This document shows, piece by piece, positions 7,656 through 16,929 of a DNA stretch of 64,000 bases. Source of the stretch: Zhouia spongiae. Lineage in GTDB: Bacteria > Bacteroidota > Bacteroidia > Flavobacteriales > Flavobacteriaceae. Positions within the stretch are counted from its first letter, which is position 1, and each line of letters opens with the position of its first letter. Where the stretch lies: the NCBI RefSeq assembly GCF_022760175.1, contig NZ_CP094326.1, positions 310,001 to 374,000 of the forward strand, given 5' to 3'. Both the position numbers and the translations under genes were made by a program. The notes beneath the pieces were generated by a model, which was given only the letters and a program-made list of their open reading frames with translations, did no database searches and was not told the DNA's origin.

Positions 7656-7756
7656 ACTACCTCGGTGCAAGCACACGAGGCATTGGTCGGAAACAAATTT
7701 TAATTTCGAGGCAAGCCCTATGAAATTCCGTCAGGACTATTTCACAAGGGCAAGCC
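7651..7756. repeat. Dispersed repeat family member A
   Basis: Two blocks, 7651-7680 (agtaaactacctcgg...cacgag) and 7705-7756 (ttcgaggcaag...caagggcaagcc), recur at 46391-46419 and 46491-46541. The second block encodes a short spurious frame beginning MKFRQDYFTRASL (7720-7803). The repeat overlaps the slipin stop codon. Function unknown; a REP-like or decayed mobile sequence is possible. Confidence 0.7.
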
Positions 7757-7787
7757 TCGGGGTATTATACCCTTTGGCGGTGCCAGT

Positions 7788-7820
7788 AAAAAAGGCCTGT
7801 TAATATAAAACAGGCCTTTT
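7788..7820. terminator. Bidirectional terminator between slipin and tpiA
   Basis: Stem aaaaggcctgtt / aacaggcctttt with a 7-base AT loop. A-run and T-run flanks serve the plus-strand slipin gene and the minus-strand tpiA. Confidence 0.85.
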
Positions 7821-7842
7821 AAATCATATTAATGATCAGGTG

Positions 7843-8592
7843 TTATATTGCTTTTACAATAGCAGAAAAATCTTCAGCTTTCAGCGAAGCTCCTCCAATA
7901 AGTCCGCCATCTACATCAGGTTGAGAGAAAATTTCCACTGCATTGTTCGGTTTAACACTTCCTCCGTATAAAATAGAGATACTGTCCGCTAAACTTTCAT
8001 CATACCTCGCACTTAATACCTCCCTGATAAATTTATGAATCTCCTGGGCCTGCTCAGGCGATGCAGTTTCTCCCGTACCGATAGCCCAAACAGGCTCATA
8101 GGCCAATACGATATGTTTCCAGGCTTCAGCATCTAAATGAAACAATGCATTTTTAAGTTGCTCTTCAACTACTTTAAAATGATTATCACTTTTTCTATCT
8201 GTCAACTCTTCACCAAAGCAAAAAACAATCCTCAAACCGCTTGCTAAAGCAGCATCGGCTTTCTTTGCTAAAAGCGCATCGTCTTCACCAAAATACTCGC
8301 GTCTTTCAGAGTGGCCCAAAATAACGGTTTTAACCCCCACACTCTTCAACATGGAGGCAGAAACCTCACCTGTATATGCTCCGCTTCCGGCAAAATGCAT
8401 GTTTTGGGCTATTACCTCAATTTGAGATTCCTTTAATGCTTCATACGCCGGGTACAAATTTGTATAGGCCGGTGCAATCATTACTTCGGCATCTGTATCC
8501 GGCAACTCATTTTTTAATGCCGTTATTAATGACCGGGTCTCGGCCAGGTCGTTATTCATCTTCCAGTTTCCTGCAACAATTTTTTTTCTCAT
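7843..8592 (-). CDS. tpiA: Triosephosphate isomerase
   Basis: A full-length 249-residue TIM barrel that interconverts DHAP and glyceraldehyde-3-phosphate. The N-terminal AGNWKMN gives Asn and the catalytic Lys, the catalytic His lies in ILGHSERR, the catalytic Glu in AYEPVWAIGTG, and the phosphate-binding loops are LYGGSV and GGLIGGASL. Its ATG overlaps the stop of the upstream thioredoxin-like gene by four bases, so the two are translationally coupled. It is the last gene of a minus-strand run from DUF1599. Confidence 0.97.
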   Translation of the reverse strand: MRKKIVAGNWKMNNDLAETRSLITALKNELPDTDAEVMIAPAYTNLYPAYEALKESQIEVIAQNMHFAGSGAYTGEVSASMLKSVGVKTVILGHSERREYFGEDDALLAKKADAALASGLRIVFCFGEELTDRKSDNHFKVVEEQLKNALFHLDAEAWKHIVLAYEPVWAIGTGETASPEQAQEIHKFIREVLSARYDESLADSISILYGGSVKPNNAVEIFSQPDVDGGLIGGASLKAEDFSAIVKAI

Positions 8593-9095
8593 TTTGTAAC
8601 TTTTAATGTTTTTATTAAAGTTTGATCGTCGGTCTTAATTGACCTGAACACCTCTATCTTTCCATTAGGATTTACTATCATATATCGAGGAATCCAATCT
8701 AATTTTATATCCTGGCAAAAAGGACTTTCCTTCCATCCCCTGGTAATAAAATAATGGTCACCGCTTAAATCATATTCTTTCACTCCGGTTTTCCAGGCTT
8801 CCTTTTCTCTGTCGAGGGACAGAAACACAAAAGAAACCTCTTTAGCTCCATATTTTTCCTGCAACGCCTTAATTTCCGGTATGGCTACTCTGCAATCTTT
8901 ACACCAGGTGGCCCAAACATCAATAAAGACAGTTTTCCCTGCGTGTTTATTCAACACCGATTCAAAAGTAACTTCTCTACCATCTAAAGTTTCAAACACG
9001 TCGTTTAATGCTTCTTCACCGAATCTTTCCGATTGAGCTGACACCGCAAGGCTTACCCCTGTCACCAGCAACGCAAATAATACTATTTTCCTCAT
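8589..9095 (-). CDS. TlpA-like exported thioredoxin-fold protein
   Basis: 168 residues: a signal peptide (MRKIVLFALLVTGVSLAVSA, cleaved near AQS), then a thioredoxin fold with the redox motif WATWCKDC (about residues 62-69) and the cis-Pro region at DWIPRYMIV. It resembles TlpA/ResA-type periplasmic thiol oxidoreductases. The specific client is unknown. It sits between a permease gene and tpiA, overlapping tpiA by four bases. A BT_3928 protein with a thioredoxin-like tail lies two genes upstream. Confidence 0.85.
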   Translation of the reverse strand: MRKIVLFALLVTGVSLAVSAQSERFGEEALNDVFETLDGREVTFESVLNKHAGKTVFIDVWATWCKDCRVAIPEIKALQEKYGAKEVSFVFLSLDREKEAWKTGVKEYDLSGDHYFITRGWKESPFCQDIKLDWIPRYMIVNPNGKIEVFRSIKTDDQTLIKTLKVTK

Positions 9096-9166
9096 GTTCC
9101 AGATTTAATTTATTTTAAAAGCAGTCGCATTCGATCTTTAATAATTTCACTATTCCCAAAAAAAAA

Positions 9167-10240
9167 TCAAACTCTGATTTTAGGATCTAACCATCCATAA
9201 ATCAGATCGACAAAAATATTAATTATAATAAACATGGTTGCTATAACCAGTACTGCTCCCATGATCACCGGTAAATCCAGTGTATTCAACGCATTTACTA
9301 TTTCCTTGCCTAATCCATTCCATCCAAAAATATACTCAACGAACACTGCTCCGGCCAGCATGCTGGCAAACCATCCTGAAATAGCTGTTACAACCGGGTT
9401 CAGGGCATTCTTAACCGCATGTCTTCTTATCACCTGAAACTCACTAAGTCCTTTTGCCCTTGCAGTCCTGATATAATCCTGATTCAGCACTTCAAGCAAC
9501 GAGTTTCTCATTAATTGAATTACGACAGCCAATGGTCGTATGCCCAGAACAACAGCAGGTAAAATAAGATTCTTCCATTGTATAAATATCGATTCGCCAT
9601 AATCATCTACTTCATACAAACTCCCTGTCATATTCAAACCGGTATATTCATGGAAAATAAATCCAAATACCCAGGCAAAAATGATGGCACTAAAAAAAGA
9701 CGGAACACTCATTCCCAATGTGCTTAACACCTGTATTAGTCTATCGGGCCATGTATCTTTAACCAATGCCGAAATCACTCCCAAAACTACACCAATAATA
9801 ATTGCTATCACAATGGCAGACACAGCCAGCACAAAAGTATTTGGTAATGTGTCAGCTATAACTTCTGTTACCTTTTTTCCGTTTTTCTGGAAGGATTCAC
9901 GCAAATAAGGCAGTTTGATAACGACCTGTGTGTTGCCAACAGAAAACAACTCGGTAGCAGTATACCTGTCTTCTGATAAAAAAGTATAATCGTCTGGGTT
10001 TTCAGAATGGAAAGAAACGGGAAACAGATCATTCAGGTAATACAAATATTGCAGGCTTAATGGTTTATCGAACCCATACTTCTTTTTAATTACCGCCAAT
10101 TGTTCGCTGTCCTCATTCTGATCGAGCATCATCCGTGCCGGGTCGCCCGGCAAAACCGTAAACAACAGAAAGATAACCGTAACAACCCCGAAAAGGGTCA
10201 GTACCGCATAAAAAACCTTATTTAACAGGTAACTCAGCAA
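9167..10240 (-). CDS. OppB/DppB-like ABC transporter permease
   Basis: 357 residues with about six transmembrane helices. The family N-terminus is VFLLFTVLPGDPARMML, and the inner-membrane coupling loop is RTARAKGLSEFQVIRRHAVKNALNPVV, which contacts the ATPase (EAA loop). An insert of roughly 70 residues after helix 1 is longer than in most OppB proteins. No OppC, ATPase or binding-protein gene is adjacent, so partners must be encoded elsewhere or the protein works in an unusual complex. It starts 5 bp after the BT_3928 gene, suggesting cotranscription. Confidence 0.85.
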   Translation of the reverse strand: MLSYLLNKVFYAVLTLFGVVTVIFLLFTVLPGDPARMMLDQNEDSEQLAVIKKKYGFDKPLSLQYLYYLNDLFPVSFHSENPDDYTFLSEDRYTATELFSVGNTQVVIKLPYLRESFQKNGKKVTEVIADTLPNTFVLAVSAIVIAIIIGVVLGVISALVKDTWPDRLIQVLSTLGMSVPSFFSAIIFAWVFGFIFHEYTGLNMTGSLYEVDDYGESIFIQWKNLILPAVVLGIRPLAVVIQLMRNSLLEVLNQDYIRTARAKGLSEFQVIRRHAVKNALNPVVTAISGWFASMLAGAVFVEYIFGWNGLGKEIVNALNTLDLPVIMGAVLVIATMFIIINIFVDLIYGWLDPKIRV

Positions 10241-10245
10241 GAATT

Positions 10246-11343
10246 CTAATCATTAAACAGTTTTTCAACATCGTTAAAGTGCAGCTTCTTAACGATCGTT
10301 CCTTTATTAAGTTCTAAAACTCCCGGATTCGATCGTACTATGGTTTTCAGTGTTGTCAGATCGCAAAAATAAAAATCAAAATCAAGCTCATACTTCTCTT
10401 TAAAAGGAGCCAGTTGTTCTTTATTAGAGGCCGACATACCGATTACTTTATATCCTTTTTCCTTAGCCTGATCTGCTAAGGGTTTCATTTTTGACAGACC
10501 ATTATCATTAGCTTTCAGTATATCACGGGTAACAATGACTATCACTTTATCCCATCCCATAATTTCAGAAGTGTGGTCTACCCCTTCCCTTTCCATGGTA
10601 AAATCGTGAATAGGCGGCTCATACCCTTTTTGAACCTCTGTTGTTTCAACATCAATAAAATCTCCGTCAACACTCGGATAGTCACCATTCGTGGTAATAG
10701 TCTTTTCTTCCCCGTCAATATTGAACTTCCATGCATATTCAAAAACGGGTTGAGGTGCATCATCCGGCATACTCATCCCTTCTTCTATATTTACCCCTAT
10801 TTTATACGGACGAAAATCGACACTGGGCAAATGGCTGTACACATGCCTGGCAAACCAAACACAAAAAAGCAATGTAATTACCGAACCCCAGTGAGCGATT
10901 CTAACAGAAGGGAATGGCTTTATATGTTTGTATCCGAAAAATAAGATCAATATTAAGATCAACAAAACCACATCTTTAGAAAAGGACTCCCACGGGGTAA
11001 GTTTTATGGCATCGCCGAAACAACCGCAATCAGTTACTTTATTAAAATACGCAGAATAGAATGTCAGGAAGGAAAAGAATACGATCATTACCAACAAGCT
11101 CCAGACGGTAAACTTTTGTTTATACCCTAATAAAAGCATCACCCCCAGCAACGTCTCGAATATAACCAAAACGATCGCGATCGCCAGAGCATATGGTGTA
11201 AGAAAATCTAAATTCAGAACCCCGGGACTAAAATATTCTTCGAGTTTAAACGAGAATCCCACCGGATCATTCAATTTTATAAGTCCACTAATAATAAACA
11301 GAAAGCCTACTAAAATTCGGGAAACAGCAACTAATATTTTCAT
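10246..11343 (-). CDS. BT_3928 family protein (DoxX/MauE-like membrane domain plus thioredoxin-like tail)
   Basis: 365 residues. The first about 150 form four membrane helices of DoxX/MauE type (VGFLFIISGLIKLNDPVGFSF; DCGCFGDAIKLTPWESF). Another helix follows, then a periplasmic region whose end has a thioredoxin-like layout without a CxxC. The family is typical of Bacteroidota and of uncertain function, probably linked to envelope redox. The conserved DCGCFG cysteines might be redox active. Its stop-side neighbour is the permease, and its ATG shares a base with the end of the DUF1599 gene. Confidence 0.85.
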   Translation of the reverse strand: MKILVAVSRILVGFLFIISGLIKLNDPVGFSFKLEEYFSPGVLNLDFLTPYALAIAIVLVIFETLLGVMLLLGYKQKFTVWSLLVMIVFFSFLTFYSAYFNKVTDCGCFGDAIKLTPWESFSKDVVLLILILILFFGYKHIKPFPSVRIAHWGSVITLLFCVWFARHVYSHLPSVDFRPYKIGVNIEEGMSMPDDAPQPVFEYAWKFNIDGEEKTITTNGDYPSVDGDFIDVETTEVQKGYEPPIHDFTMEREGVDHTSEIMGWDKVIVIVTRDILKANDNGLSKMKPLADQAKEKGYKVIGMSASNKEQLAPFKEKYELDFDFYFCDLTTLKTIVRSNPGVLELNKGTIVKKLHFNDVEKLFND

Positions 11344-11888
11344 TATAATTTATTTTCATTTAAATGAATTAAAGCAAAAACAGCATAATTAATCATATCC
11401 TGGTAGTTAGCATCTATCCCCTCACTAACCAGTGTTTTGCCTTTATTGTCTTCTATTTGCTTTACGCGAAGTATTTTTTGAAGTATTAAATCAGTAAGCG
11501 AACTTATGCGAAGATCTCTCCAGGCCTCCCCATAATCATGATTTTTATTCTCCATCAGCTCTTTGGTCACCTTTACATGGTGGTCATAACATGCTATAGC
11601 CTCATCTACCGGAAGATCAGGTTGGTCTACCACCCCTTTTTCAAGCTGTACAAGAGCCATAATTGAATAATTAATAATACCGATAAACTCAGGGTATTCA
11701 TCCTCATCTACTTTTCTGACTTCATTTTCCTGAAGGCTTCGAATGCGTTGTGCTTTTATAAAAATCTGATCTGTAAGAGACGGAAGCCTGAGGATTCTCC
11801 AGGCACTTCCATAATCTTTCATCTTTTTTATAAACAAATCACGACAAGTTTCAATTACTTCATCGTACTGTTTTGACGTATTGTTCAT
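11343..11888 (-). CDS. DUF1599 protein (two tandem copies)
   Basis: 181 residues built from an internal duplication. The pattern KMKDYGSAWRILRLPSLTDQIFIKAQRIRSLQ (residues about 17-48) is echoed by NHDYGEAWRDLRISSLTDLILQKILRVKQIE (about 113-143). Each copy is followed by a helix with INYS/AxxALVxL. The function is not established; the helical pattern recalls nucleotide-pyrophosphohydrolase-like folds, which is only a suggestion. It is the first gene of the run to tpiA and overlaps the next gene by one base. It is divergent from folP. Confidence 0.82.
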   Translation of the reverse strand: MNNTSKQYDEVIETCRDLFIKKMKDYGSAWRILRLPSLTDQIFIKAQRIRSLQENEVRKVDEDEYPEFIGIINYSIMALVQLEKGVVDQPDLPVDEAIACYDHHVKVTKELMENKNHDYGEAWRDLRISSLTDLILQKILRVKQIEDNKGKTLVSEGIDANYQDMINYAVFALIHLNENKL

Positions 11889-12012
11889 GCGGTTGATTCA
11901 AATTTGCGTAAATTTCGCGTAAAATTTTTAATTGTTCAAAGCTCAGGGTTTAAAGTTCCTGTTTTTAGCGTTTTCTTAAGTATTCGGATAAACACCGTAA
12001 AATCTTTAAAAA

Positions 12013-12837
12013 ATGACCATAAATTGCAATGGCAAATTAATAGATCTGTCATCACCCAAAGTGATGGGCATCCTAAATATCACTCCCGATTCTTTTTACG
12101 ATGGTGGAAAATACAAAAATGAATCGGAAATCCTTTCCAGAGTTGAAAAAATGCTTCAGGATGGTGCTCATTTTATTGATCTGGGAGCTTATAGTTCCAG
12201 ACCCGGAGCGAGAGCTGTGTCTGTTCAGGAAGAATTAAAAAGAAGTATCCCTGTTACCGAATTGATCATAAAACACTTTCCGGAAATTCATATTTCGATA
12301 GATACATTCAGGAGTGTAGTCGCAGAAGAAAACATCAAGGCCGGTGCGAGCATTGTAAACGACATATCGGCAGGAAGCCTTGACAAAGAAATGATGCAGA
12401 CTGTTGGCAGGTTACAGGTTCCGTATATTATGATGCACATGAAGCACACGCCACAGGACATGCAAAAACACACCGATTACGAAGACCTCTTAAAGGAAAT
12501 GATATTTTACTTTTCCGAAAAGGTTTCGGAAGCGCGTTTTCATGGCATAAACGACCTGATGATCGATCCCGGATTTGGGTTTGCCAAGACGTTAGAACAA
12601 AACTATGAAGTGTTGCAAAAACTTGAGCTTTTGAATATTTTAGACATCCCCGTATTGATCGGAGTCAGTAGAAAGTCTATGATCTACAAGTTGCTTGAAA
12701 CAACTCCTGAAGAGGCTTTAAACGGAACTTCGGTAATAAACACCATATCGTTAATGAAAGGAGCCCGGATGCTGAGAGTACACGATGTAAAAGAGGCTGT
12801 AGAGACCGTAAAAATATTTAATCAGATGAATGCTTAA
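12013..12837 (+). CDS. folP: Dihydropteroate synthase
   Basis: A 274-residue TIM-barrel enzyme that condenses 6-hydroxymethyl-dihydropterin pyrophosphate with p-aminobenzoate (the sulfonamide target). The motifs are MGILNITPDSFYDGG (pyrophosphate loop), GAYSSRPGA, ISIDTFRS, IVNDIS, MHMKHTPQDMQ, DPGFGFAKT, GVSRKSM and the C-terminal RVHDV. Length is normal. A short gap of 56 bp separates it from cdaA, an arrangement common in this phylum. Confidence 0.96.
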   Translation: MTINCNGKLIDLSSPKVMGILNITPDSFYDGGKYKNESEILSRVEKMLQDGAHFIDLGAYSSRPGARAVSVQEELKRSIPVTELIIKHFPEIHISIDTFRSVVAEENIKAGASIVNDISAGSLDKEMMQTVGRLQVPYIMMHMKHTPQDMQKHTDYEDLLKEMIFYFSEKVSEARFHGINDLMIDPGFGFAKTLEQNYEVLQKLELLNILDIPVLIGVSRKSMIYKLLETTPEEALNGTSVINTISLMKGARMLRVHDVKEAVETVKIFNQMNA

Positions 12838-12843
12838 ATATGG

Positions 12844-12876
12844 TTTGCAGGATGAAAACTAATTTTTCTATTTTTA
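12844..12876 (+). promoter_or_regulatory. Promoter of cdaA
   Basis: TTTG (12844-12847), then 21 bases, then TATTTTTA (12869-12876), one mismatch from TAnnTTTG. The predicted start lies about 10 bases before the TTG start codon of cdaA, which supports that start and independent transcription from folP. Confidence 0.55.
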
Positions 12877-12893
12877 CATAAAAGACAAAGCCT

Positions 12894-13679
12894 TTGGATT
12901 TTCTTGACTTCTTAGATTTCAAACTTATAGACATCATCGATATTGTATTGGTGGCATTTCTTTTTTACTACGTCTACAAACTGGTAAAAGGCACTGTAGC
13001 CATCAATATCCTGATAGGCATCATTATCGTGTACCTTATCTGGCTATTGACCAAAGCATTACAAATGGAGCTCCTGAGTAACATTTTTGGCGCTTTTATA
13101 AGCGGTGGAGTGTTTGCTCTTATTGTTGTTTTCCAACAGGAAATCAGGAAATTTCTGCTCATGGTCGGTTCTACCAACTTCGCAAGCAAACGGGCTTTTG
13201 TTAAACACTTCAAGTTCTTAAAAAATAAACAGCTGACTACCAACACGGATGTGAATGCCATTTTAGCTGCATGTGAAAAAATGGGAGCAACGAAAACCGG
13301 GGCAATTATTGTTCTTGAACGCAATAACTCATTAGACTTTGTAAAGGGATCGGGCGATAAAATGAATATCGAAATTACGGCTCCGATACTTGAAAGTATT
13401 TTCTTCAAGAATAGTCCCCTTCACGATGGTGCTGCTATTATACAAGACAATTATGTAGTCGCCACCCGGGTTATACTGCCCGTTTCAAACGAAAGAAATA
13501 TTCCGCTGCGTTTCGGATTACGGCACAGAGCTGCTGTTGGTATTACCGAAAAAACCGATGCCTTGGCTCTTGTAGTAAGCGAAGAGACCGGACAGATTTC
13601 ATATATAAAAAACGGAGAGTTCGTTTTATTTAAAGACCTGTCGGAATTAGCAAATACAATCACCCGCGATCTGACTTAG
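12894..13679 (+). CDS. cdaA: Diadenylate cyclase CdaA (c-di-AMP synthase)
   Basis: 261 residues: three N-terminal transmembrane helices (about 10-85) and a cytoplasmic DAC domain. The DAC motifs are LHDGAAII (DGA) and LRFGLRHRAAVG (RHR), which form the active site joining two ATP into c-di-AMP. The frame starts with TTG at 12894; the first residues align with family members and the promoter position agrees. No CdaR partner is adjacent, as is usual in Bacteroidota. The 3' end overlaps the convergent ABC exporter gene by four bases. Confidence 0.94.
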   Translation: MDFLDFLDFKLIDIIDIVLVAFLFYYVYKLVKGTVAINILIGIIIVYLIWLLTKALQMELLSNIFGAFISGGVFALIVVFQQEIRKFLLMVGSTNFASKRAFVKHFKFLKNKQLTTNTDVNAILAACEKMGATKTGAIIVLERNNSLDFVKGSGDKMNIEITAPILESIFFKNSPLHDGAAIIQDNYVVATRVILPVSNERNIPLRFGLRHRAAVGITEKTDALALVVSEETGQISYIKNGEFVLFKDLSELANTITRDLT

Positions 13680-15442
13680 GCAACCTCCTCTTGCATGAAC
13701 TGAACTTCATAGAGATTCCGGTAATACCCCCCTTCAATCTTTAAAAGTTCCTTATGCGTTCCTTCTTCCACTATTTTCCCCGAGTCCATCACCAGAATTT
13801 TATCTGCTTTTTTAACTGTCGCCAACCTGTGTGCTATAATAATCGAGGTTCTTCCTTCGGTAATTTTTTTAGTTGCTTTCCGGATTAATTCTTCCGAATA
13901 TGAATCTACGGAAGATGTAGCCTCATCCAATACCAATATACTCGGATTACTAACGTAGGCCCTCAGGAATGCAATTAATTGCCTCTGCCCACTAGACAAC
14001 ATACCTCCCCTTTCCTTTACGTTATAGTGATAATTACCGGGCAGGCTCATTATAAAATCATGGATTCCTATTTGTTTTGCCGCCGAAACAACATCCTCTT
14101 CCGTAATCGCAGGATTCTTTAAGGTTATATTATTGAATATGGTATCGGCAAAAAGAAATACGTCTTGTAAAACAATCGCTATATGCTTACGTAAAGATGA
14201 TAACGTATAATTTTTAACGGACTCACCATCTACCGTAATTTCTCCGGAGTTAATATCGTAAAAGCGATTCAACAGGTTGATAATAGTCGATTTTCCGGCT
14301 CCTGTTGCACCAACGATGGCTATGGTCTGACCTGCCCTGGCTTCAAAAGAGATACCGTGAAGCACTTCTTCTTCTTCAAGATAACCAAAATGAACATCTT
14401 TAAAAGCGACATCTCCTTTTACCGTACTCTTTTCTACATCACCCTTATCCTCTATTTTGCTGTTTGTATCCAGAATATCAAAAACCCTGTTGGCTGCAAC
14501 CATTCCCATCTGCAACGTATTAAACTTATCGGCAATCTGGCGTAATGGCCTGAATAACATTTGTGTCAGCTGGATAAACATAAAGATAACTCCCGGCGTA
14601 AAAGACGATTGCTGAGCATCCTGCAATACCGCATACCAGACGATAAGTCCTATTGTAATGGATGACATGAGTTCTGCTACCGGAAAAAATATAGAGTTGT
14701 ACCACACCGTTTTCAACCAGGCATTCTGATGTTTTTCATTGATCTTTTTAAATCGGTTATACTCTTCTTCTTCCCTTACAAACAACTGCACTATTTTCAT
14801 TCCGGACAGTCGTTCCTGTACAAAAGAATTTAATTGAGATACCTGCGCTCTAACCTCGATAAACGCAACTTTCATTGCTTTCTGGAACAATCGGGTAGCA
14901 TACAGAATAATTGGCATTACCGCAAATACAATCAGGGCCATCTTCCAGTCTGAATATAGCATTACTCCTGCAACAACGGTCATTTTAAGAAGATCGCTGA
15001 TAATCATAAAAAGTCCATCACTAAAAATGGCTGCAATTCGTTCGATATCACTTACCGCCCTGGTTACCAACACTCCTACAGATGAATTATCGTAATACTT
15101 CATCTTAAAACTGAGTAAATGATTAAACAATTTTACCCTGATATCCCTGATGATTGACTGGCCTAACAAGTTTGCATAATAAACAAACAACAACTGGCAT
15201 ATCACTTCAAAAAACAGCAACCCAATCATCAATAATGAGAATATCAATAAGCCATGCTGGTCCTTAGTTACGACATAATCATCTACGGTAATCATGAGTA
15301 AATAAGGTCTGGCCACCGCAAAACCTGAAAGTAAAATAGCTGCTAATGCCACTCCGTAAAAAATAGCCCTGTAGGGTTTAGAGTGTTTCATTAAACGACT
15401 AAATAGCGAAAAATCGAAAGCTTTTGCTGTATCTTTACTCAT
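13676..15442 (-). CDS. MsbA-like ABC exporter (fused permease and ATPase)
   Basis: 588 residues: a six-helix transmembrane domain (about 20-320), then an ATPase with Walker A GATGAGKST, signature LSSGQRQL, Walker B ILVLDEATS and the H-loop IIAHRLAT. It probably works as a homodimer, or with a second half-transporter, exporting lipids or drugs. The substrate cannot be read from sequence. It follows truA with no gap (15442/15443), suggesting one transcript. Its end overlaps cdaA tail to tail. Confidence 0.92.
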   Translation of the reverse strand: MSKDTAKAFDFSLFSRLMKHSKPYRAIFYGVALAAILLSGFAVARPYLLMITVDDYVVTKDQHGLLIFSLLMIGLLFFEVICQLLFVYYANLLGQSIIRDIRVKLFNHLLSFKMKYYDNSSVGVLVTRAVSDIERIAAIFSDGLFMIISDLLKMTVVAGVMLYSDWKMALIVFAVMPIILYATRLFQKAMKVAFIEVRAQVSQLNSFVQERLSGMKIVQLFVREEEEYNRFKKINEKHQNAWLKTVWYNSIFFPVAELMSSITIGLIVWYAVLQDAQQSSFTPGVIFMFIQLTQMLFRPLRQIADKFNTLQMGMVAANRVFDILDTNSKIEDKGDVEKSTVKGDVAFKDVHFGYLEEEEVLHGISFEARAGQTIAIVGATGAGKSTIINLLNRFYDINSGEITVDGESVKNYTLSSLRKHIAIVLQDVFLFADTIFNNITLKNPAITEEDVVSAAKQIGIHDFIMSLPGNYHYNVKERGGMLSSGQRQLIAFLRAYVSNPSILVLDEATSSVDSYSEELIRKATKKITEGRTSIIIAHRLATVKKADKILVMDSGKIVEEGTHKELLKIEGGYYRNLYEVQFMQEEVA

Positions 15443-16189
15443 CTATCTATCTGTAATTGAGGTTGGATATTTTACCTTCATCAAATATAAACCATGCGCA
15501 GGAACTGATACCCCTGCATTGCTTCTATTTTTACTTTCTATGATTTTTTTAACATCCTCTTTAGAAATCTTTCCTTTTCCGACTTCCAATAGTGTACCCA
15601 CAACAGCTCGAACCATATTGCGTAAAAAACGATCTGCTGTAATTGTAAAAATCAACTTCTCTCCATCATACCTCCAATACGCTTCCCCAACATCGCACAA
15701 ATATGTCTTTACGTCTGTATTTGACTTTGAAAAACACTGAAAATCTTTATACTCGGTTAACAGCGCTGCCGCCTGATTCATCTTTTCCACATCTAAATCA
15801 TATTTTAAATAACAGGCTGCATCGGTCAGGAACGGGTTCTTTTCTAAAGTTATCCAATATTCATAGGTTCTGGCCGTAGCATCAAAACGGGTATGTGCAT
15901 CATCTTTCACCCTAAACAGGCGACGAATAGCAATATCGGCCGATAAAAAAGAATTCATCTTCTTTACGAGCAAATCTTCTTCTAAACTTTCTTCCACATC
16001 AAAGTGGGCAAACATTTGTTTTGCATGTACACCTGTATCTGTTCTTCCCGCACCTACAATTTTAATTTCCCTTCTTAAAAGGGTCGATAATGCCTTCTCT
16101 ATAGTTTCCTGTACTGTGATTCCATTCGGCTGAATTTGCCATCCATGGTAATTTTTGCCATTGTATGAGAATTCTATAAAATATCTCAA
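15443..16189 (-). CDS. truA: tRNA pseudouridine(38-40) synthase
   Basis: 248 residues. The catalytic Asp lies in GAGRTDTGVHA. Other family motifs are FSYNGKNYHGWQIQP at the N-terminus, DATARTYEYWI, and DRFLRNMVRAVVGTLLEVGKG. It isomerises uridines 38-40 in the anticodon arm of many tRNAs. Length is normal. It lies directly upstream of the ABC exporter gene. Confidence 0.96.
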   Translation of the reverse strand: MRYFIEFSYNGKNYHGWQIQPNGITVQETIEKALSTLLRREIKIVGAGRTDTGVHAKQMFAHFDVEESLEEDLLVKKMNSFLSADIAIRRLFRVKDDAHTRFDATARTYEYWITLEKNPFLTDAACYLKYDLDVEKMNQAAALLTEYKDFQCFSKSNTDVKTYLCDVGEAYWRYDGEKLIFTITADRFLRNMVRAVVGTLLEVGKGKISKEDVKKIIESKNRSNAGVSVPAHGLYLMKVKYPTSITDR

Positions 16190-16383
16190 AAGAATTTATT
16201 TTTCTGTTTCAGAAGGCAAAGATACGATGAAAGTTAGAAGTACGAAGTCGGAAGCTATAAGTAGTGGGTTAGAAATGAGTGCAGGAGTAAAATATCCCCT
16301 GACATCATCTTTCCCTAAATTTGGATCTTTGGAAAAGATAAAGATGGGTGTGGGGTTTTGAATTTGTTTTTAGAGTTTGAATA

Positions 16384-16415
16384 TTGGCAGTGATACCAAA
16401 ATCTATTTACCTTTG
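16384..16415 (+). promoter_or_regulatory. Bacteroidota-type promoter of the YfcE-like gene
   Basis: TTG (16384-16386), 21-base spacer, TACCTTTG (16408-16415), a perfect TAnnTTTG. The start codon follows 16 bases later, giving a very short leader. Confidence 0.7.
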
Positions 16416-16431
16416 GCAATAAAGCCCGATA

Positions 16432-16929
16432 ATGACAAGAATACTCCTCCTCTCTGACACCCACAGCCATATCGATGAACAAATACTGAAATATGTAAAA
16501 CAAGCCGACGAAGTATGGCATGCGGGGGATATAGGCGACTTGAAAGTTACCGACGCCATAAAAGCCATAAAACCTCTGAAAGCTGTTTATGGAAATATAG
16601 ATAACGACAAAGCCCGGTTAGAGTTTCCGGAAAACAACCGTTTTATGTGTGAGGGGGTAGATGTGTGGATTACCCATATTGGTGGTTATCCGGGAAGATA
16701 TGACCGTAGAATTAAAGAGAATATCTTAAAAAACCCTCCCAAATTATTTATTTGCGGACATTCGCATATACTAAAAGTAATGTGGGATAAAAAACTGGAT
16801 TTATTACATATGAACCCGGGTGCAGCCGGCAAGCATGGGTTTCACAGCGTCAGGACCATGCTCCGTTTCGTTATTGACAAAGATCAGATCAAGGATCTGG
16901 AGATTATTGAATTAGAGAAAAGGAAATAA
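16432..16929 (+). CDS. YfcE/MJ0936-type metallophosphodiesterase
   Basis: 165 residues of calcineurin-like fold with the full metal-ligand set: LLSDTHSH (DxH), HAGDIGD (GD), YGNID (GNxD), ITHIGG (H) and CGHSHILKV (GHxH). Small proteins of this family hydrolyse phosphodiesters in vitro; the natural substrate is not settled. It has its own strong promoter and is divergent from truA. No partner gene is visible. Confidence 0.88.
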   Translation: MTRILLLSDTHSHIDEQILKYVKQADEVWHAGDIGDLKVTDAIKAIKPLKAVYGNIDNDKARLEFPENNRFMCEGVDVWITHIGGYPGRYDRRIKENILKNPPKLFICGHSHILKVMWDKKLDLLHMNPGAAGKHGFHSVRTMLRFVIDKDQIKDLEIIELEKRK

